From: an uncultured OCS116 cluster bacterium
GTDB lineage: Bacteria > Pseudomonadota > Alphaproteobacteria > Rhizobiales > TMED25
Length of the DNA: 64,000 nucleotides
Assembly (NCBI GenBank): GCA_902613795.1
Contig: CACMIP010000001.1
Coordinates: forward strand, 168,087-232,086
Direction: 5' to 3'
The notes under the pieces were generated by a model, which was not told the DNA's origin, ran no database searches, and worked only from the letters and a program-made list of their open reading frames with translations. How positions within the stretch are numbered: the stretch's first letter is position 1; each line of letters opens with the position of its first letter. Positions 1 through 8,877 of this stretch are shown here, piece by piece. A program made the translations under genes and the position numbers.

Positions 1-1
1 T

Positions 2-139
2 GCCTTACACAGCTTTATTTTCCCAAGTGATGGGTTTTCAGTTATTCCAGGAATCCTATACCCAACAATACTACTTGTGAATGATAATATTAAAAAAAGA
101 GATATTATGACGATAATTGAGCGCATATCACTTATATAA
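2..139 (+). CDS. C-terminal fragment of an unidentified protein
   Basis: An open frame enters from the left edge and stops with TAA at 137-139, giving the last 45 residues of a protein whose start lies outside the window. The visible tail is hydrophobic in its first half (a Phe/Ile/Pro-rich stretch) and ends in a charged helix-like segment. I do not recognise it securely. The tail faintly resembles the C-terminus of periplasmic solute-binding proteins of the TAXI/TRAP type, which would suit the catabolic genes that follow, but this is a guess. The next gene lies on the opposite strand and converges on it. Confidence 0.35.
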   Translation, partial: ALHSFIFPSDGFSVIPGILYPTILLVNDNIKKRDIMTIIERISLI

Positions 140-167
140 ACGTTTGATTAAAATATTTCAATTTGAT

Positions 168-1265
168 TTATTTATTGATATTTTTTGTGACTTCTGGAAT
201 TACCTTTTCAGCCATAAGTTCCATTGATTTGCGTGCCAGATCCCTATCAAGCCAATCAACCCCACCATACAAGAGCTCACCAAAATCTCCAACTGTTTCC
301 CGAAATGCCAAAATTTGATCTATAACATGATTTGTGTCACCGCAAATAACGAGCTCATCAAGAATATTATCAATATCTAAATCTTTGTCATCTATATTTG
401 GATCGGATTTAAATACGCCAAGACGACCACTCCTCTCGAGTTTTCGATAGAGATGGTCATAAAAAAATCTGTAGGGGCTTTTCTTGTTATTTTTACCATA
501 ATCTTTGGCAACTTGTGAGTCATCGTTGACAAATATAGTACGCGCGATTCTCCAATCACTTATATTTGCCTTAAGCCCGACATTTTCTTTACCCTCTTTA
601 TAATTTTCCCAATGAGTCTTTACCCATTTTGGCAATAGGAAATGTGCGGATATTGGATGAAAATCTTTTTCTCCCATTGCAATCACACCCTTTGAAAATG
701 GGGCGACAACCGTTCCAACTATTTCAGGTCGTGGTTTTTGATAGGGTTTCTGCAAGTAGCCGACTCCAACTTCAAGAAAAGTGGATTCCAGAGATGAGAC
801 TTTAAATCTATTGTTCGGTAAATCAATGTCGTAAGGGGGATCACTTCTCCAAATTTCAAGTATTACATCAATAGACTCAGCAAAAATCTGCCCTCTATCC
901 TCATTTATAATACCTAATACCTCTGCATCACATCGCAGTGCTCCAGGACTAATGCCAAATATAAATCTGCCTTTTGAGAGATGGTCGAGCATTGCTGCAT
1001 GAGACGCTATTAATACTGGATGCATGTGTGAGAGATTAGATGTTCCTGTCCCAAGCTTTATATTTTTGGTTTCCGCAATCAAGCTTGATAAAAATATCAT
1101 GCTATTTGTAATATTCTCGGATTTATCGGTTAAATGCTCTCCAATAAACACATCATAGAAACCGAGCTTATCTGCTAATATCACAGCCTCACGATCTTCT
1201 TGCAGTGATATATCCCATTTCTTATCTTCGGGATGAACGGGCATTGTAAAAAAGCCGAGTCGCAT
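168..1265 (-). CDS. LLM class flavin-dependent oxidoreductase (luciferase-like monooxygenase)
   Basis: The 365-residue product fits the bacterial luciferase-like (LLM) TIM-barrel family, which uses reduced flavin and O2 to oxygenate or cleave small organic compounds. Visible family signatures are the N-terminal strand MRLGFFTMP, a GEH motif at 42-44, a His-Pro at 82-83 after the GTGTSNL strand, and SKGRFIFGISPG at 97-108. No signal peptide is seen, so it should be cytoplasmic. A flavin reductase partner is needed; the only candidate in the window lies at 53.4 kb. The start is supported by an AAAGG about eight bases upstream. The gene is divergent from the BKACE operon and shares a roughly 100-bp AT-rich intergenic region with it, so both may respond to the same substrate. 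The substrate is unknown. Confidence 0.85.
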   Translation of the reverse strand: MRLGFFTMPVHPEDKKWDISLQEDREAVILADKLGFYDVFIGEHLTDKSENITNSMIFLSSLIAETKNIKLGTGTSNLSHMHPVLIASHAAMLDHLSKGRFIFGISPGALRCDAEVLGIINEDRGQIFAESIDVILEIWRSDPPYDIDLPNNRFKVSSLESTFLEVGVGYLQKPYQKPRPEIVGTVVAPFSKGVIAMGEKDFHPISAHFLLPKWVKTHWENYKEGKENVGLKANISDWRIARTIFVNDDSQVAKDYGKNNKKSPYRFFYDHLYRKLERSGRLGVFKSDPNIDDKDLDIDNILDELVICGDTNHVIDQILAFRETVGDFGELLYGGVDWLDRDLARKSMELMAEKVIPEVTKNINK

Positions 1266-1370
1266 GATAAAAAACCTTTTAGTTATAAAAAAAAAATTTT
1301 GATTAAAATATAATTTATTTTTAAAATAATATCTATAGAATATAAGACTGATTGTAGTTTAAAGGGGGGT

Positions 1371-2249
1371 TTGTTGAGAAAAGTTATTATCACATGTGCT
1401 GTCACTGGCGCTGCCGAGCATACACACATAAATCCAGCAGTCCCAATAACACCCGAAGAAATTGCCGATGAGTGTCTTTCTGCGCATGAGGCTGGTGCTG
1501 CAATCGTTCATATACATGTGAGAGATCCAGATACTGGAAAACCAAGTATGGAGGAGACGCTATACAAGGAAGTTGTTGATCGGATAAGGCAAAAAAATGA
1601 TAATGTTATAATTAATTTAACTACTGGGCCAGGCGCCAGGATAGTTCTTGGTACCCTCGAAGATCCTGTAAAATTTGGCACGGGTACAACTCTTACGTCG
1701 CCCGCCAATCGTGTTATTCACATTGAAAATATTAAGCCAGATATATGCAGTTTGGACATAGGCAGTTTTAATTTTGGGCCACATATTTTTGTCAATACAC
1801 CAGATAATGTGATTGAGATGGCAAAAAAAATTGCTGCTACCGGTGTAAAACCAGAGCTTGAGGTTTTTGATCTCGGTGGGCTAAGGCAAGCAAAAGCTCT
1901 TATAAAACAAGACTTGGTAAAAAAACCTTATTTATTCCAGATATGCCTCGGTATACCATGGGCAGCCGAAGCAACGCCGGATACAATGATGACTATGCGA
2001 AATCAATTACCTAATGACGCAGTATGGGCATCCTTTGGAATATCAAAAGACCAACTTCCAATGGTCGCGCAATCTGTCATACTCGGAGGTCACGTTCGAG
2101 TTGGGCTAGAGGATAATCTATATATATCAAGAGGCGAATTAGCACCAGGTAATGCTGCCCTTGTCGAACGGGCGGTCAATATAATCACGAATATGGGTTA
2201 TTCAGTGGCTAGCCCCAGTGAAGCAAGAGAAATACTAAATATTAAATGA
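1371..2249 (+). CDS. BKACE family beta-keto acid cleavage enzyme (DUF849)
   Basis: This 292-residue protein belongs to the BKACE/DUF849 family, typified by 3-keto-5-aminohexanoate cleavage enzyme (Kce). These enzymes react a beta-keto acid with acetyl-CoA to give acetoacetate and a new acyl-CoA. Visible are the N-terminal VIITCAVTGA strand, the zinc-binding H47-x-H49 in IVHIHVRD, and a later GLEDN motif whose Glu is the usual third ligand. Two TTG codons (1371 and 1374) are possible starts. A run of six G at 1364-1369 acts as ribosome binding site and fits either, so 1371 is provisional. It is the first gene of a tight operon with a dioxygenase and two dehydrogenases. Which beta-keto acid it uses cannot be told; BKACE members differ by a few pocket residues. 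Confidence 0.88.
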   Translation: MLRKVIITCAVTGAAEHTHINPAVPITPEEIADECLSAHEAGAAIVHIHVRDPDTGKPSMEETLYKEVVDRIRQKNDNVIINLTTGPGARIVLGTLEDPVKFGTGTTLTSPANRVIHIENIKPDICSLDIGSFNFGPHIFVNTPDNVIEMAKKIAATGVKPELEVFDLGGLRQAKALIKQDLVKKPYLFQICLGIPWAAEATPDTMMTMRNQLPNDAVWASFGISKDQLPMVAQSVILGGHVRVGLEDNLYISRGELAPGNAALVERAVNIITNMGYSVASPSEAREILNIK

Positions 2250-2256
2250 GGTTTCA

Positions 2257-3102
2257 ATGAAAATTATCGAATATAATAACTTTAAGATCAGACCCCTTGC
2301 AGGAGCTATGGGTGCTGAGATATTGGATGTTGACTTGAAAAATATAAATGATGATACATTCAAAGAAATATACAAAGCATTCGTTGACTATCAGGTCATT
2401 GGTATTCTTGATCAGGACTTAAATTCTGATCAGTATCTTGAATTTGGAAGAAAGTGGGGTGAGATTCACCACTATCCATACATGAAAGGATTGGAGACAC
2501 ATCCTGAAATTCTTGAGATTGTTAAAACTGAGAAGGATACGTACGCATTCGGTAATGTATGGCACTCGGATGGAAGCTTTACTGAAATTCCTCCAAAAGC
2601 AACAATGTTATACGCTCAAGAGCTACCTCCAGCGGGAGGTGACACGCTGTTTGCAAATATGTATCAGGCATATGATACCTTATCAGACCAAATGAAAGAT
2701 ATATTAGGATCATTAAGAGGGCTTTACGTTGGTGATCAACCGCTCAAACTTGGTAATTTTACAGGTGCAAAGAGCATGAAACAGCAGGATCCTGGCAAAA
2801 CCAAAGTTCATACATACCATCCAATCATTAGGACCCACCCAGACTCGAAAAATAAAGCACTTTATATTGGTGGACATGCTGTTGAGATTGAGGGTATGAC
2901 CAAGGAAGAGTCGACTCCTATTCTAAATTATCTAAAATCTCATTCTACGCGACCTGAATTTATTTGCAGGCTAAAATGGAGTCCGGGCACAATTGCTATA
3001 TGGGACAATCGCTGCACGCAACATTATGCTGTTGACGATTATGCTGGCTTTCGAAGAAGAATGCACAGAATAACTATAATTGGCGAAGAAGCACCCTATT
3101 AA
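2257..3102 (+). CDS. TauD/TfdA family Fe(II)/2-oxoglutarate-dependent dioxygenase
   Basis: The 281-residue product matches TauD/TfdA dioxygenases in length and active site. The iron triad is H103-x-D105 (in VWHSDG) with the distal H256, and arginines R267 and R271 follow at the spacing expected for 2-oxoglutarate binding. Family members hydroxylate carbon next to a sulfonate, ether, amine or phosphonate so that the product falls apart to an aldehyde or oxo acid. The gene starts 7 bp after the BKACE stop, with an overlapping ATGAGG ribosome binding site. Its place between BKACE and an oxidoreductase suggests it opens the attack on a heteroatom-substituted substrate. Taurine itself is not indicated, because no tauABC genes are seen. 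Confidence 0.9.
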   Translation: MKIIEYNNFKIRPLAGAMGAEILDVDLKNINDDTFKEIYKAFVDYQVIGILDQDLNSDQYLEFGRKWGEIHHYPYMKGLETHPEILEIVKTEKDTYAFGNVWHSDGSFTEIPPKATMLYAQELPPAGGDTLFANMYQAYDTLSDQMKDILGSLRGLYVGDQPLKLGNFTGAKSMKQQDPGKTKVHTYHPIIRTHPDSKNKALYIGGHAVEIEGMTKEESTPILNYLKSHSTRPEFICRLKWSPGTIAIWDNRCTQHYAVDDYAGFRRRMHRITIIGEEAPY

Positions 3103-3118
3103 CTAAAGGCGTAATAAT

Positions 3119-4117
3119 ATGAAAATTAGAGCAACTGCGATGGTATCACCCGAACAATGGGGTGCGTGCAACCCCCTATCCTGGACAATGTTGGAAGATG
3201 CTGGGGTTAAACTCATTAGAAATGATAAAAAAAGACTCTTAGTTGAAGATGAGATGAAGGAATTAATAAAGGGTTGCGATGTTGCAATCTGTGGTGCCGA
3301 ACCAATGACAGCTGAGGTTATGGATCAGGCGCCTGAATTACGGTTTATAGCAAGATGTGCGGTAGGTCTTGATAGTATTGATCTGAACGCAGCCAGAGAG
3401 AGAAATATTGGCGTTTCATATGTTCCAGGTGCAAATGCAGATACAGTCGCCGAATTAACGCTTACCCACATACTCATGCTTATTCGGGGGGTACAAAAAG
3501 GTGACGCTCTAATGAGGCAGGGTAAATGGCTTAGAGTACTTGGTAGAAGTCTTGAAGAGCTTACAGTTGGAATTATTGGTATGGGTCGGATCGGTCGCCG
3601 AACAGCGAAGTTACTATCCGCTTTTGGCGCAAATATTATCGCAAATGATATTGACCCGGATGAGTCCATAAATTCCTATTTACCAGTGGAATGGGTTAGT
3701 AAGAGTCGGCTTCTGAAAGAAGCTGATATTGTATGCTTGCACGTACCCAAAACGCCTGCAACAATAGATATTATCAACCAAGAGGAGCTTAATCTAATGA
3801 AAAATGACGCCTTTCTGGTTAACACAGCCCGTGGCGGCCTAATTAATGAAAAAGCTCTTTTCAATGCGCTAAATAAAAACCAAATAGCAGGCGCAGGGCT
3901 TGATGTATATAATGAAGAACCATATCTTGGCGGGCCACTTTCAAAACTTGATAATATAATAATGACGTGTCACATGGGGGCAAACACGAAAGTATCTAGA
4001 GCAAGAATGGAAATTCAGGCGGCGGAATGTTTGATAGCATATTTAGATGGAGATCATATACCAAGAATTGTACCCGATAGCGAATACGATCTACAAATTG
4101 CAATGAAAAATAGGTAA
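3119..4117 (+). CDS. D-2-hydroxyacid dehydrogenase (phosphoglycerate dehydrogenase-like)
   Basis: A 332-residue NAD(P)-dependent D-isomer-specific 2-hydroxyacid dehydrogenase. The Rossmann glycine motif GMGRIG is at 154-159, and the catalytic triad is R238 (NTARGG), E267 (YNEEP) and H285 (TCHMG). The substrate is a 2-hydroxy or 2-oxo acid, and cytoplasmic reduction or oxidation is expected. It lacks the C-terminal ACT domain of biosynthetic SerA, which argues for a catabolic rather than serine-biosynthetic role. It follows the dioxygenase by 16 bp and precedes a ketopantoate-reductase-like gene by 3 bp, so the four genes are surely one operon. Two further D-2-hydroxyacid dehydrogenases lie at 51.4 and 52.4 kb. 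Confidence 0.9.
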   Translation: MKIRATAMVSPEQWGACNPLSWTMLEDAGVKLIRNDKKRLLVEDEMKELIKGCDVAICGAEPMTAEVMDQAPELRFIARCAVGLDSIDLNAARERNIGVSYVPGANADTVAELTLTHILMLIRGVQKGDALMRQGKWLRVLGRSLEELTVGIIGMGRIGRRTAKLLSAFGANIIANDIDPDESINSYLPVEWVSKSRLLKEADIVCLHVPKTPATIDIINQEELNLMKNDAFLVNTARGGLINEKALFNALNKNQIAGAGLDVYNEEPYLGGPLSKLDNIIMTCHMGANTKVSRARMEIQAAECLIAYLDGDHIPRIVPDSEYDLQIAMKNR

Positions 4118-4120
4118 CGC

Positions 4121-5212
4121 ATGAAACCAATAAAAGAACGAGTTTTATTTATAGGAGCTGGTGCAGTTGGATCTTATTTGGGGGGGTGGCTGAGCGCAAC
4201 AGGTCATTCAGTTACAATTATTGACCCATGGCATGAACAGGTTGAATATGTTAATAAAAATGGTATTGAGGTATCAGGACCTCATGATACTTTTGTAGCA
4301 AGACCAAGAATGTTGCACTTGCACCAATCTGAAAAAATTGCCCGTGAACAATTATTTAATTTTGGCTTTATCGCAATGAAAGCCTATGACACAGAATGGT
4401 CGGCGCAATTTATAAATAAATTTATTCATCCGGATGGGCTAATAATATCAGCGCAAAATTGTTGGCCAGACCAAGAAATAGCTAATATTGTTGGTAAAAA
4501 TAGAGCAGCAGGTCTTGTGATGTCAAACATATCTGTGGAGTCATATGAGCCTGGCAAAGTTTCAAGACCTGGTCATAGCCGAATGCGAGACATGGGGCAT
4601 GACGTATTTAGATTGGGTTTACATCACAAAGAAGAAACCAAAGAGCAAGAAAAAATAAGAAAAGAGCTTGAAAAAATAAGGAAGGCACTCGATGTCATTG
4701 ACTCATCTGTTATTACAGAAAATCTTTGGGGGGAAAGGTGGGCAAAGCTGTGCCAAAACTGTATGGGTAACCCAGTAGTTGCAATGTCAAATCTTGGAAC
4801 AGCAGAATTAGCGAGTGATGAAGTTTGCAGAAAACTACAAATAAATCTTGCTAGAGAGGCCGCTGAAATTGGGGAAAAACTCGGTCTTGATTTTGATAAA
4901 TTTGGAGGGGCCAGTAAGGATAAGTGGCTCCAATCAGTTGATAAAGATATTTATTTAGAACTTGATACAATGATAAAAAAAAGGTCAAACGGACCAAACA
5001 GAAGACCCTCAATGGGTCAAGATATTCATCGAGGTAGAAAAACAGAAATTTTACATATGAGTGGCCATGTGCTCGCGGAAGCGAGGGCGCTTAAGATTGA
5101 CCTACCCTATACAAAGAAAACAATGGAAACAATCATCCAAATTGACTCTGGAATAATTCAGCCAAGCGTGGATAATGTCTATACAATTATTAATTCACTT
5201 GGGAATGTTTGA
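4121..5212 (+). CDS. Ketopantoate reductase (PanE/ApbA) family protein
   Basis: A 363-residue protein with an N-terminal Rossmann domain (GAGAVG at 12-17) and the ApbA C-terminal helical domain, seen around the AKLCQNCMGN stretch that carries the usual catalytic lysine. True PanE enzymes are near 300 residues. This one is longer and sits in a catabolic operon, not with pantothenate genes, so it more likely reduces or oxidises another small branched oxo or hydroxy acid with NAD(P)H. It is the last gene of the BKACE-TauD-dehydrogenase operon. It meets the opposite-strand gene at 5218 with only 5 bp between stops. Confidence 0.82.
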   Translation: MKPIKERVLFIGAGAVGSYLGGWLSATGHSVTIIDPWHEQVEYVNKNGIEVSGPHDTFVARPRMLHLHQSEKIAREQLFNFGFIAMKAYDTEWSAQFINKFIHPDGLIISAQNCWPDQEIANIVGKNRAAGLVMSNISVESYEPGKVSRPGHSRMRDMGHDVFRLGLHHKEETKEQEKIRKELEKIRKALDVIDSSVITENLWGERWAKLCQNCMGNPVVAMSNLGTAELASDEVCRKLQINLAREAAEIGEKLGLDFDKFGGASKDKWLQSVDKDIYLELDTMIKKRSNGPNRRPSMGQDIHRGRKTEILHMSGHVLAEARALKIDLPYTKKTMETIIQIDSGIIQPSVDNVYTIINSLGNV

Positions 5213-5217
5213 CTTTA

Positions 5218-5628
5218 TTATTCTTTAATCTCATCCCTTTTTGGGTTTGATTTTGCCATTGGGTCACCCCTTTCCTCCAAAACCTCAAGATATTGTGATG
5301 TTGCGTGTGCGATACAAGGCCAGCCACCGTACATACCAACGTGTATCATAATCTCACAAATTTCTTCGTGTGTGATACCAATGTGGTGCGCACTTCTGTA
5401 GTGTGAATGAGTTCCATGAGGTCTTGCGAGTGCAATATTTGCCGCAAGTGTTATCAATTGGCGATCACGCAAGGATAGATGGGGGCGATTCCAAATCTCT
5501 CCAAATAATGTTCCCACAGATAGTTGGTACATATCTTCGGAAATTTGCCTTTGATTTAGCATTGTATCTTCACGGCCCATTTCTAATAGTTTTTTTAGAC
5601 CTTTTGTATAATTATCTTCTTGTGTCAT
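5218..5628 (-). CDS. Carboxymuconolactone decarboxylase family protein
   Basis: The 136-residue product resembles the CMD family, as in PcaC. It has the helical core with LRDRQLITLAANIALARP, a HSHYRSAHHIGITHEEI helix and the MIHVGMYGGWP segment. The residues resemble gamma-carboxymuconolactone decarboxylase more than the CxxC peroxidase (AhpD) branch, since the redox Cys pair is absent. The function is probably decarboxylation or lactone handling in a ring- or branched-acid pathway. It converges on the BKACE operon and has no strand partner, yet lies inside the catabolic island. The true substrate is not predictable. Confidence 0.85.
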   Translation of the reverse strand: MTQEDNYTKGLKKLLEMGREDTMLNQRQISEDMYQLSVGTLFGEIWNRPHLSLRDRQLITLAANIALARPHGTHSHYRSAHHIGITHEEICEIMIHVGMYGGWPCIAHATSQYLEVLEERGDPMAKSNPKRDEIKE

Positions 5629-5727
5629 TTCTTTCCCTCTAAATAATATTCATATTTTGTTTTATTTTTATTGATTACAAATCAATTTATGTAAATATTA
5701 TACAATTAATCTTAAAATAAAATCATT

Positions 5728-6807
5728 ATGCAACTAAATCATCAAGAAATTGGAATTGGTATTATCGGATGCGGTAGAATGGGTAACCTAAGGTCATCTA
5801 TTTCCAGAAATAATTCTTCTGTGAAATATATTGGAATTTCAGATATAGATTCAGGGAAAGCGCATCAGCTTGGTGAGAGAATAAATGCAGACATTATTAG
5901 CACGAATAATTCAGATATTATTAATGACGAAAATATCCATGCCCTTATCGTTTCAACGAGTGAGCCAGAGCATTTCAAACCAGTCATAAGCGCTCTTGAA
6001 AGGGGTAAGCCTGTACTTGTTGAGAAACCTATTGCGTTGAGCGTCGATGAAGCAGAAAAAATGGTTGAAGCTGCTGAAAAAAATAATACAAGTTTGCATG
6101 TTGGCTACACGCTTCGATTTAATCGGCATTACTTAATTGGGAAACAACAAATAATTGAGAATAAAGTTGGTAATATATTATCTTGTGTAGGACGTTTTAA
6201 TAATACGCAAAGAACTGGAGCGGAAATCCTAAAAAGATCAAAACATATATCCTTTGTCAATGATGCATTAACTTACCTTGTTGATCTCTTTGGCTGGTAC
6301 CTTGATGGAAAAACACCAAAAGAGATAGTTGCAAAAGGCCACGGTAAAATATACAGAAAAGATGGTTTTGACGTAGATGAAATTGCAGCCGCAATAATAA
6401 CTTACGATGACGGTACAATCGTCAACCTATCGATGGGATATGCATTGCCAAAAAACTACCCATCTCATGGTAGGCTAGTGAGGGCAGAAATTATTGGAGA
6501 AAATGGTTTACTTTTTTTTGATGATGACAGAAAAGAGCATATTGGTTTCTCAGAGAGTGGTATGCACCATGCATACGTGGATACAAATACAGAAATGGGT
6601 TTTTTAACCAGTAATGCCTCTGGCAATTGGGCGGTTGATAAATATTGGGGTCCATTTGCTGACGAGACTCGTTCATGGTTAGAGTTTGTAACCCAAGGAA
6701 TAGCATGCCCAAATACTACCGGAAAAGAAGGTCTTCAAAATCTGAAAATTACCCTAGGTATAGAGAAGTCAATAAAACTAAATGAAACTATAAAACTTGA
6801 TGTCTAA
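5728..6807 (+). CDS. Gfo/Idh/MocA family oxidoreductase
   Basis: A 359-residue NAD(P)-dependent dehydrogenase of the Gfo/Idh/MocA family, usually acting on cyclitols, sugars or sugar acids. The N-terminal Rossmann motif GCGRMG is at 14-19 and the family motif EKP at 99-101, followed by the alpha/beta C-terminal domain. Two short C-terminal features, a YALP....YP segment and WGPFADET, also occur in the two tandem Gfo/Idh genes at 57.6-59.8 kb, so these three look like one subfamily. No signal peptide is seen. The amidohydrolase gene starts on the base after its stop codon, so the two are translationally linked and likely work on the same compound. Confidence 0.88.
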   Translation: MQLNHQEIGIGIIGCGRMGNLRSSISRNNSSVKYIGISDIDSGKAHQLGERINADIISTNNSDIINDENIHALIVSTSEPEHFKPVISALERGKPVLVEKPIALSVDEAEKMVEAAEKNNTSLHVGYTLRFNRHYLIGKQQIIENKVGNILSCVGRFNNTQRTGAEILKRSKHISFVNDALTYLVDLFGWYLDGKTPKEIVAKGHGKIYRKDGFDVDEIAAAIITYDDGTIVNLSMGYALPKNYPSHGRLVRAEIIGENGLLFFDDDRKEHIGFSESGMHHAYVDTNTEMGFLTSNASGNWAVDKYWGPFADETRSWLEFVTQGIACPNTTGKEGLQNLKITLGIEKSIKLNETIKLDV

Positions 6808-7806
6808 ATGAAAGTTATCGATATACATTCTCATATACTACCAGCGTCTTTGAGGGTCGCTTACGAAAATAATAAGCTGTGGTATGGTACGAAAATTGAA
6901 CGAAATAAAGAAGGAAGAACTTTACTAACAACTGGAAAACGAAAAAATGTAATGAGTACGCCTGAGTATTGGACACCATATAAAGAACGGATCGCTTTAA
7001 TGGATGATGCAGAAGTAGATATCCAATTATTATCTCTCAATCCACAACTGCTCAGAGATAGTGACCCAATTGATATCGCGTTTGATGCTTGCAAAGACGT
7101 AAATGACGAAATAGCTAATGCTGTGAGCAATCGTCCAGATCGATATCAAGGTTTAGGGACCATACCAATTAAAGACCCCGAAAGATCCATATCAGAGCTA
7201 AATAGAATTATGAACGAACTAAACTTAAAAGGTATCATCATCGGCTCCCATATTGATCATACAAACCTAAACCAGCGCCATTTCTACGAAATTCTAATGG
7301 AAGCAGAAAAACTAGGCGCCTTTATTCTGCTCCATCCGCTCTCTACTAGAGCTCATGATATAATGGGTGAGTATCATTTAATTAATCTCATCGGCAATCC
7401 AATGGAAACTACAACAGCCGCCGCAAATCTTATTTTCTCAGGATTCATGGATCAATTACCTAATATAAAAATTTGTTTATCGCATGCGGGTGGCTATTTA
7501 CCATTTGCTATTGGAAGGTTTGACCACGCATATGATACTAGAAAAGATGTAAGTGATAATTTGAACAGTAAACCATCCGATTATCTCAGAAATTTCTACT
7601 ACGACACTATCACTCATTCCGATACTGGACTGAAACAAGTAATAGAGATAATTGGTTCTGATAGAATATTACTTGGTACAGATTTCCCGGCTGATATGGG
7701 CGTGAAAAAACCATTAAAATGGATTGAGAGCATTAATTTTTCAGAAGACATAAAAAATAATATTTGTTCGGTTAATGCAGAGAATGCTCTTGGACTTAAT
7801 CAGTAA
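6808..7806 (+). CDS. Amidohydrolase family protein (ACMSD-like)
   Basis: A 332-residue metal-dependent TIM-barrel hydrolase/decarboxylase of the amidohydrolase-2 family, to which 2-amino-3-carboxymuconate semialdehyde decarboxylase belongs. Metal and active-site residues are visible: H7-x-H9 in DIHSHIL, H176 in LLHP, H226 in LSHAGG and D292 in LLGTDFP. Members either hydrolyse lactones and amides or decarboxylate unsaturated acids. It begins immediately after the upstream Gfo/Idh stop codon. This suggests a dehydrogenase-then-lactonase pair, by analogy to sugar oxidation, but that is inference. Its last 11 bp overlap the convergent gene at 7796. Confidence 0.85.
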   Translation: MKVIDIHSHILPASLRVAYENNKLWYGTKIERNKEGRTLLTTGKRKNVMSTPEYWTPYKERIALMDDAEVDIQLLSLNPQLLRDSDPIDIAFDACKDVNDEIANAVSNRPDRYQGLGTIPIKDPERSISELNRIMNELNLKGIIIGSHIDHTNLNQRHFYEILMEAEKLGAFILLHPLSTRAHDIMGEYHLINLIGNPMETTTAAANLIFSGFMDQLPNIKICLSHAGGYLPFAIGRFDHAYDTRKDVSDNLNSKPSDYLRNFYYDTITHSDTGLKQVIEIIGSDRILLGTDFPADMGVKKPLKWIESINFSEDIKNNICSVNAENALGLNQ

Positions 7807-8755
7807 CTTCATTGAGAAACTTACAAATATCAATTGACTCAGTGATTGTTGATTGCGAATGCGTTGTGATTTTATCAATGCAACCAAGAAAATAAGCGAT
7901 TTGACTTGTGTGAAGATTCTTAAATTCTCTATACTCACAAATGTCATATTTTTTTTCACTTTGACGCAAGATCAACGGCAAATTTGGTTGTATCGAACAG
8001 AATCCCATCAAACCAGGTCCGCATATATTTACATATTGTACGAAATCAGTTGAGATCATATCAGCTTCAATAGTAATTGAGACACCCAATCTATTCTGCA
8101 CTTTGACCGTAATGAAGTCTTCTGCAAGATGATCATTTTTATCAATCATACTCTCCCTATCAGATTGGTATGTTTGGATATCAATTTCTTCAATGTTTTC
8201 AATTGGACCAAAATACCAATTTGCGAGATCAATCATATGGACAAAAAGTTCATTGATTGCACCACCTCCTTTATTTTTTGAAAATTGCCATGCGTTTTTT
8301 ATACCGGGGCTCGCAATTCTCAAATATGCACTTTGAATGTGGCTTTGATTGGCTTCTATGAACTCTTTTATTTCAATGTGTGAAGGTGAAAACTTATAGA
8401 TATACCCACCCATTACTGTTAACCCCTTCTCATTTGATAAGCGTTCAAATTTTAATAGATTATCCAAATTTAATGATAATGGTTTTTCACATAAAATATG
8501 CTTATTGTTATTAATCAATGTTTCAATTAGCCTGTCATGTGTATTTGGTGGCGTACAAATTGAATAAATACCAACATCTGGTATAGCCACCAAGTCATCA
8601 ATTTTCTTGTATTGAAGATTATATTCCGCAGCTAAATCACGAGCCCTTGACTCAATAACGTCGAATAAGAAGATATCTTTTATACCATTCTCAAAATATC
8701 CCATAATATGCTTTGGTGCTTGCCTTCCGCACCCAACTATACCAATTTTCTTCAT
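7796..8755 (-). CDS. Gfo/Idh/MocA family oxidoreductase, divergent member
   Basis: About 319 residues with an N-terminal Rossmann motif GIVGCGRQ and a CEKPLSLN motif typical of Gfo/Idh/MocA dehydrogenases. An upstream in-frame ATG at 8771-8773 would add six residues, but the second Met (8753-8755) begins exactly at the family's usual MKKIGIVG start and is preferred. This protein lacks the YALP and GP..ET segments of the other three Gfo/Idh proteins in the window, so it is a separate subfamily, perhaps acting on a sugar or bile-pigment-like substrate. It overlaps the amidohydrolase gene by 11 bp, tail to tail. Confidence 0.83.
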   Translation of the reverse strand: MKKIGIVGCGRQAPKHIMGYFENGIKDIFLFDVIESRARDLAAEYNLQYKKIDDLVAIPDVGIYSICTPPNTHDRLIETLINNNKHILCEKPLSLNLDNLLKFERLSNEKGLTVMGGYIYKFSPSHIEIKEFIEANQSHIQSAYLRIASPGIKNAWQFSKNKGGGAINELFVHMIDLANWYFGPIENIEEIDIQTYQSDRESMIDKNDHLAEDFITVKVQNRLGVSITIEADMISTDFVQYVNICGPGLMGFCSIQPNLPLILRQSEKKYDICEYREFKNLHTSQIAYFLGCIDKITTHSQSTITESIDICKFLNEVTD

Positions 8756-8877
8756 GATAATGCCACCACACACAAGGAAGTAATCAAATATTATTTAATA
8801 AATCATGTAATTATGATACATATGATATTTGAAACAAGTTTAACCGCAATTGAAACAATAATAAATATAGAAATATA

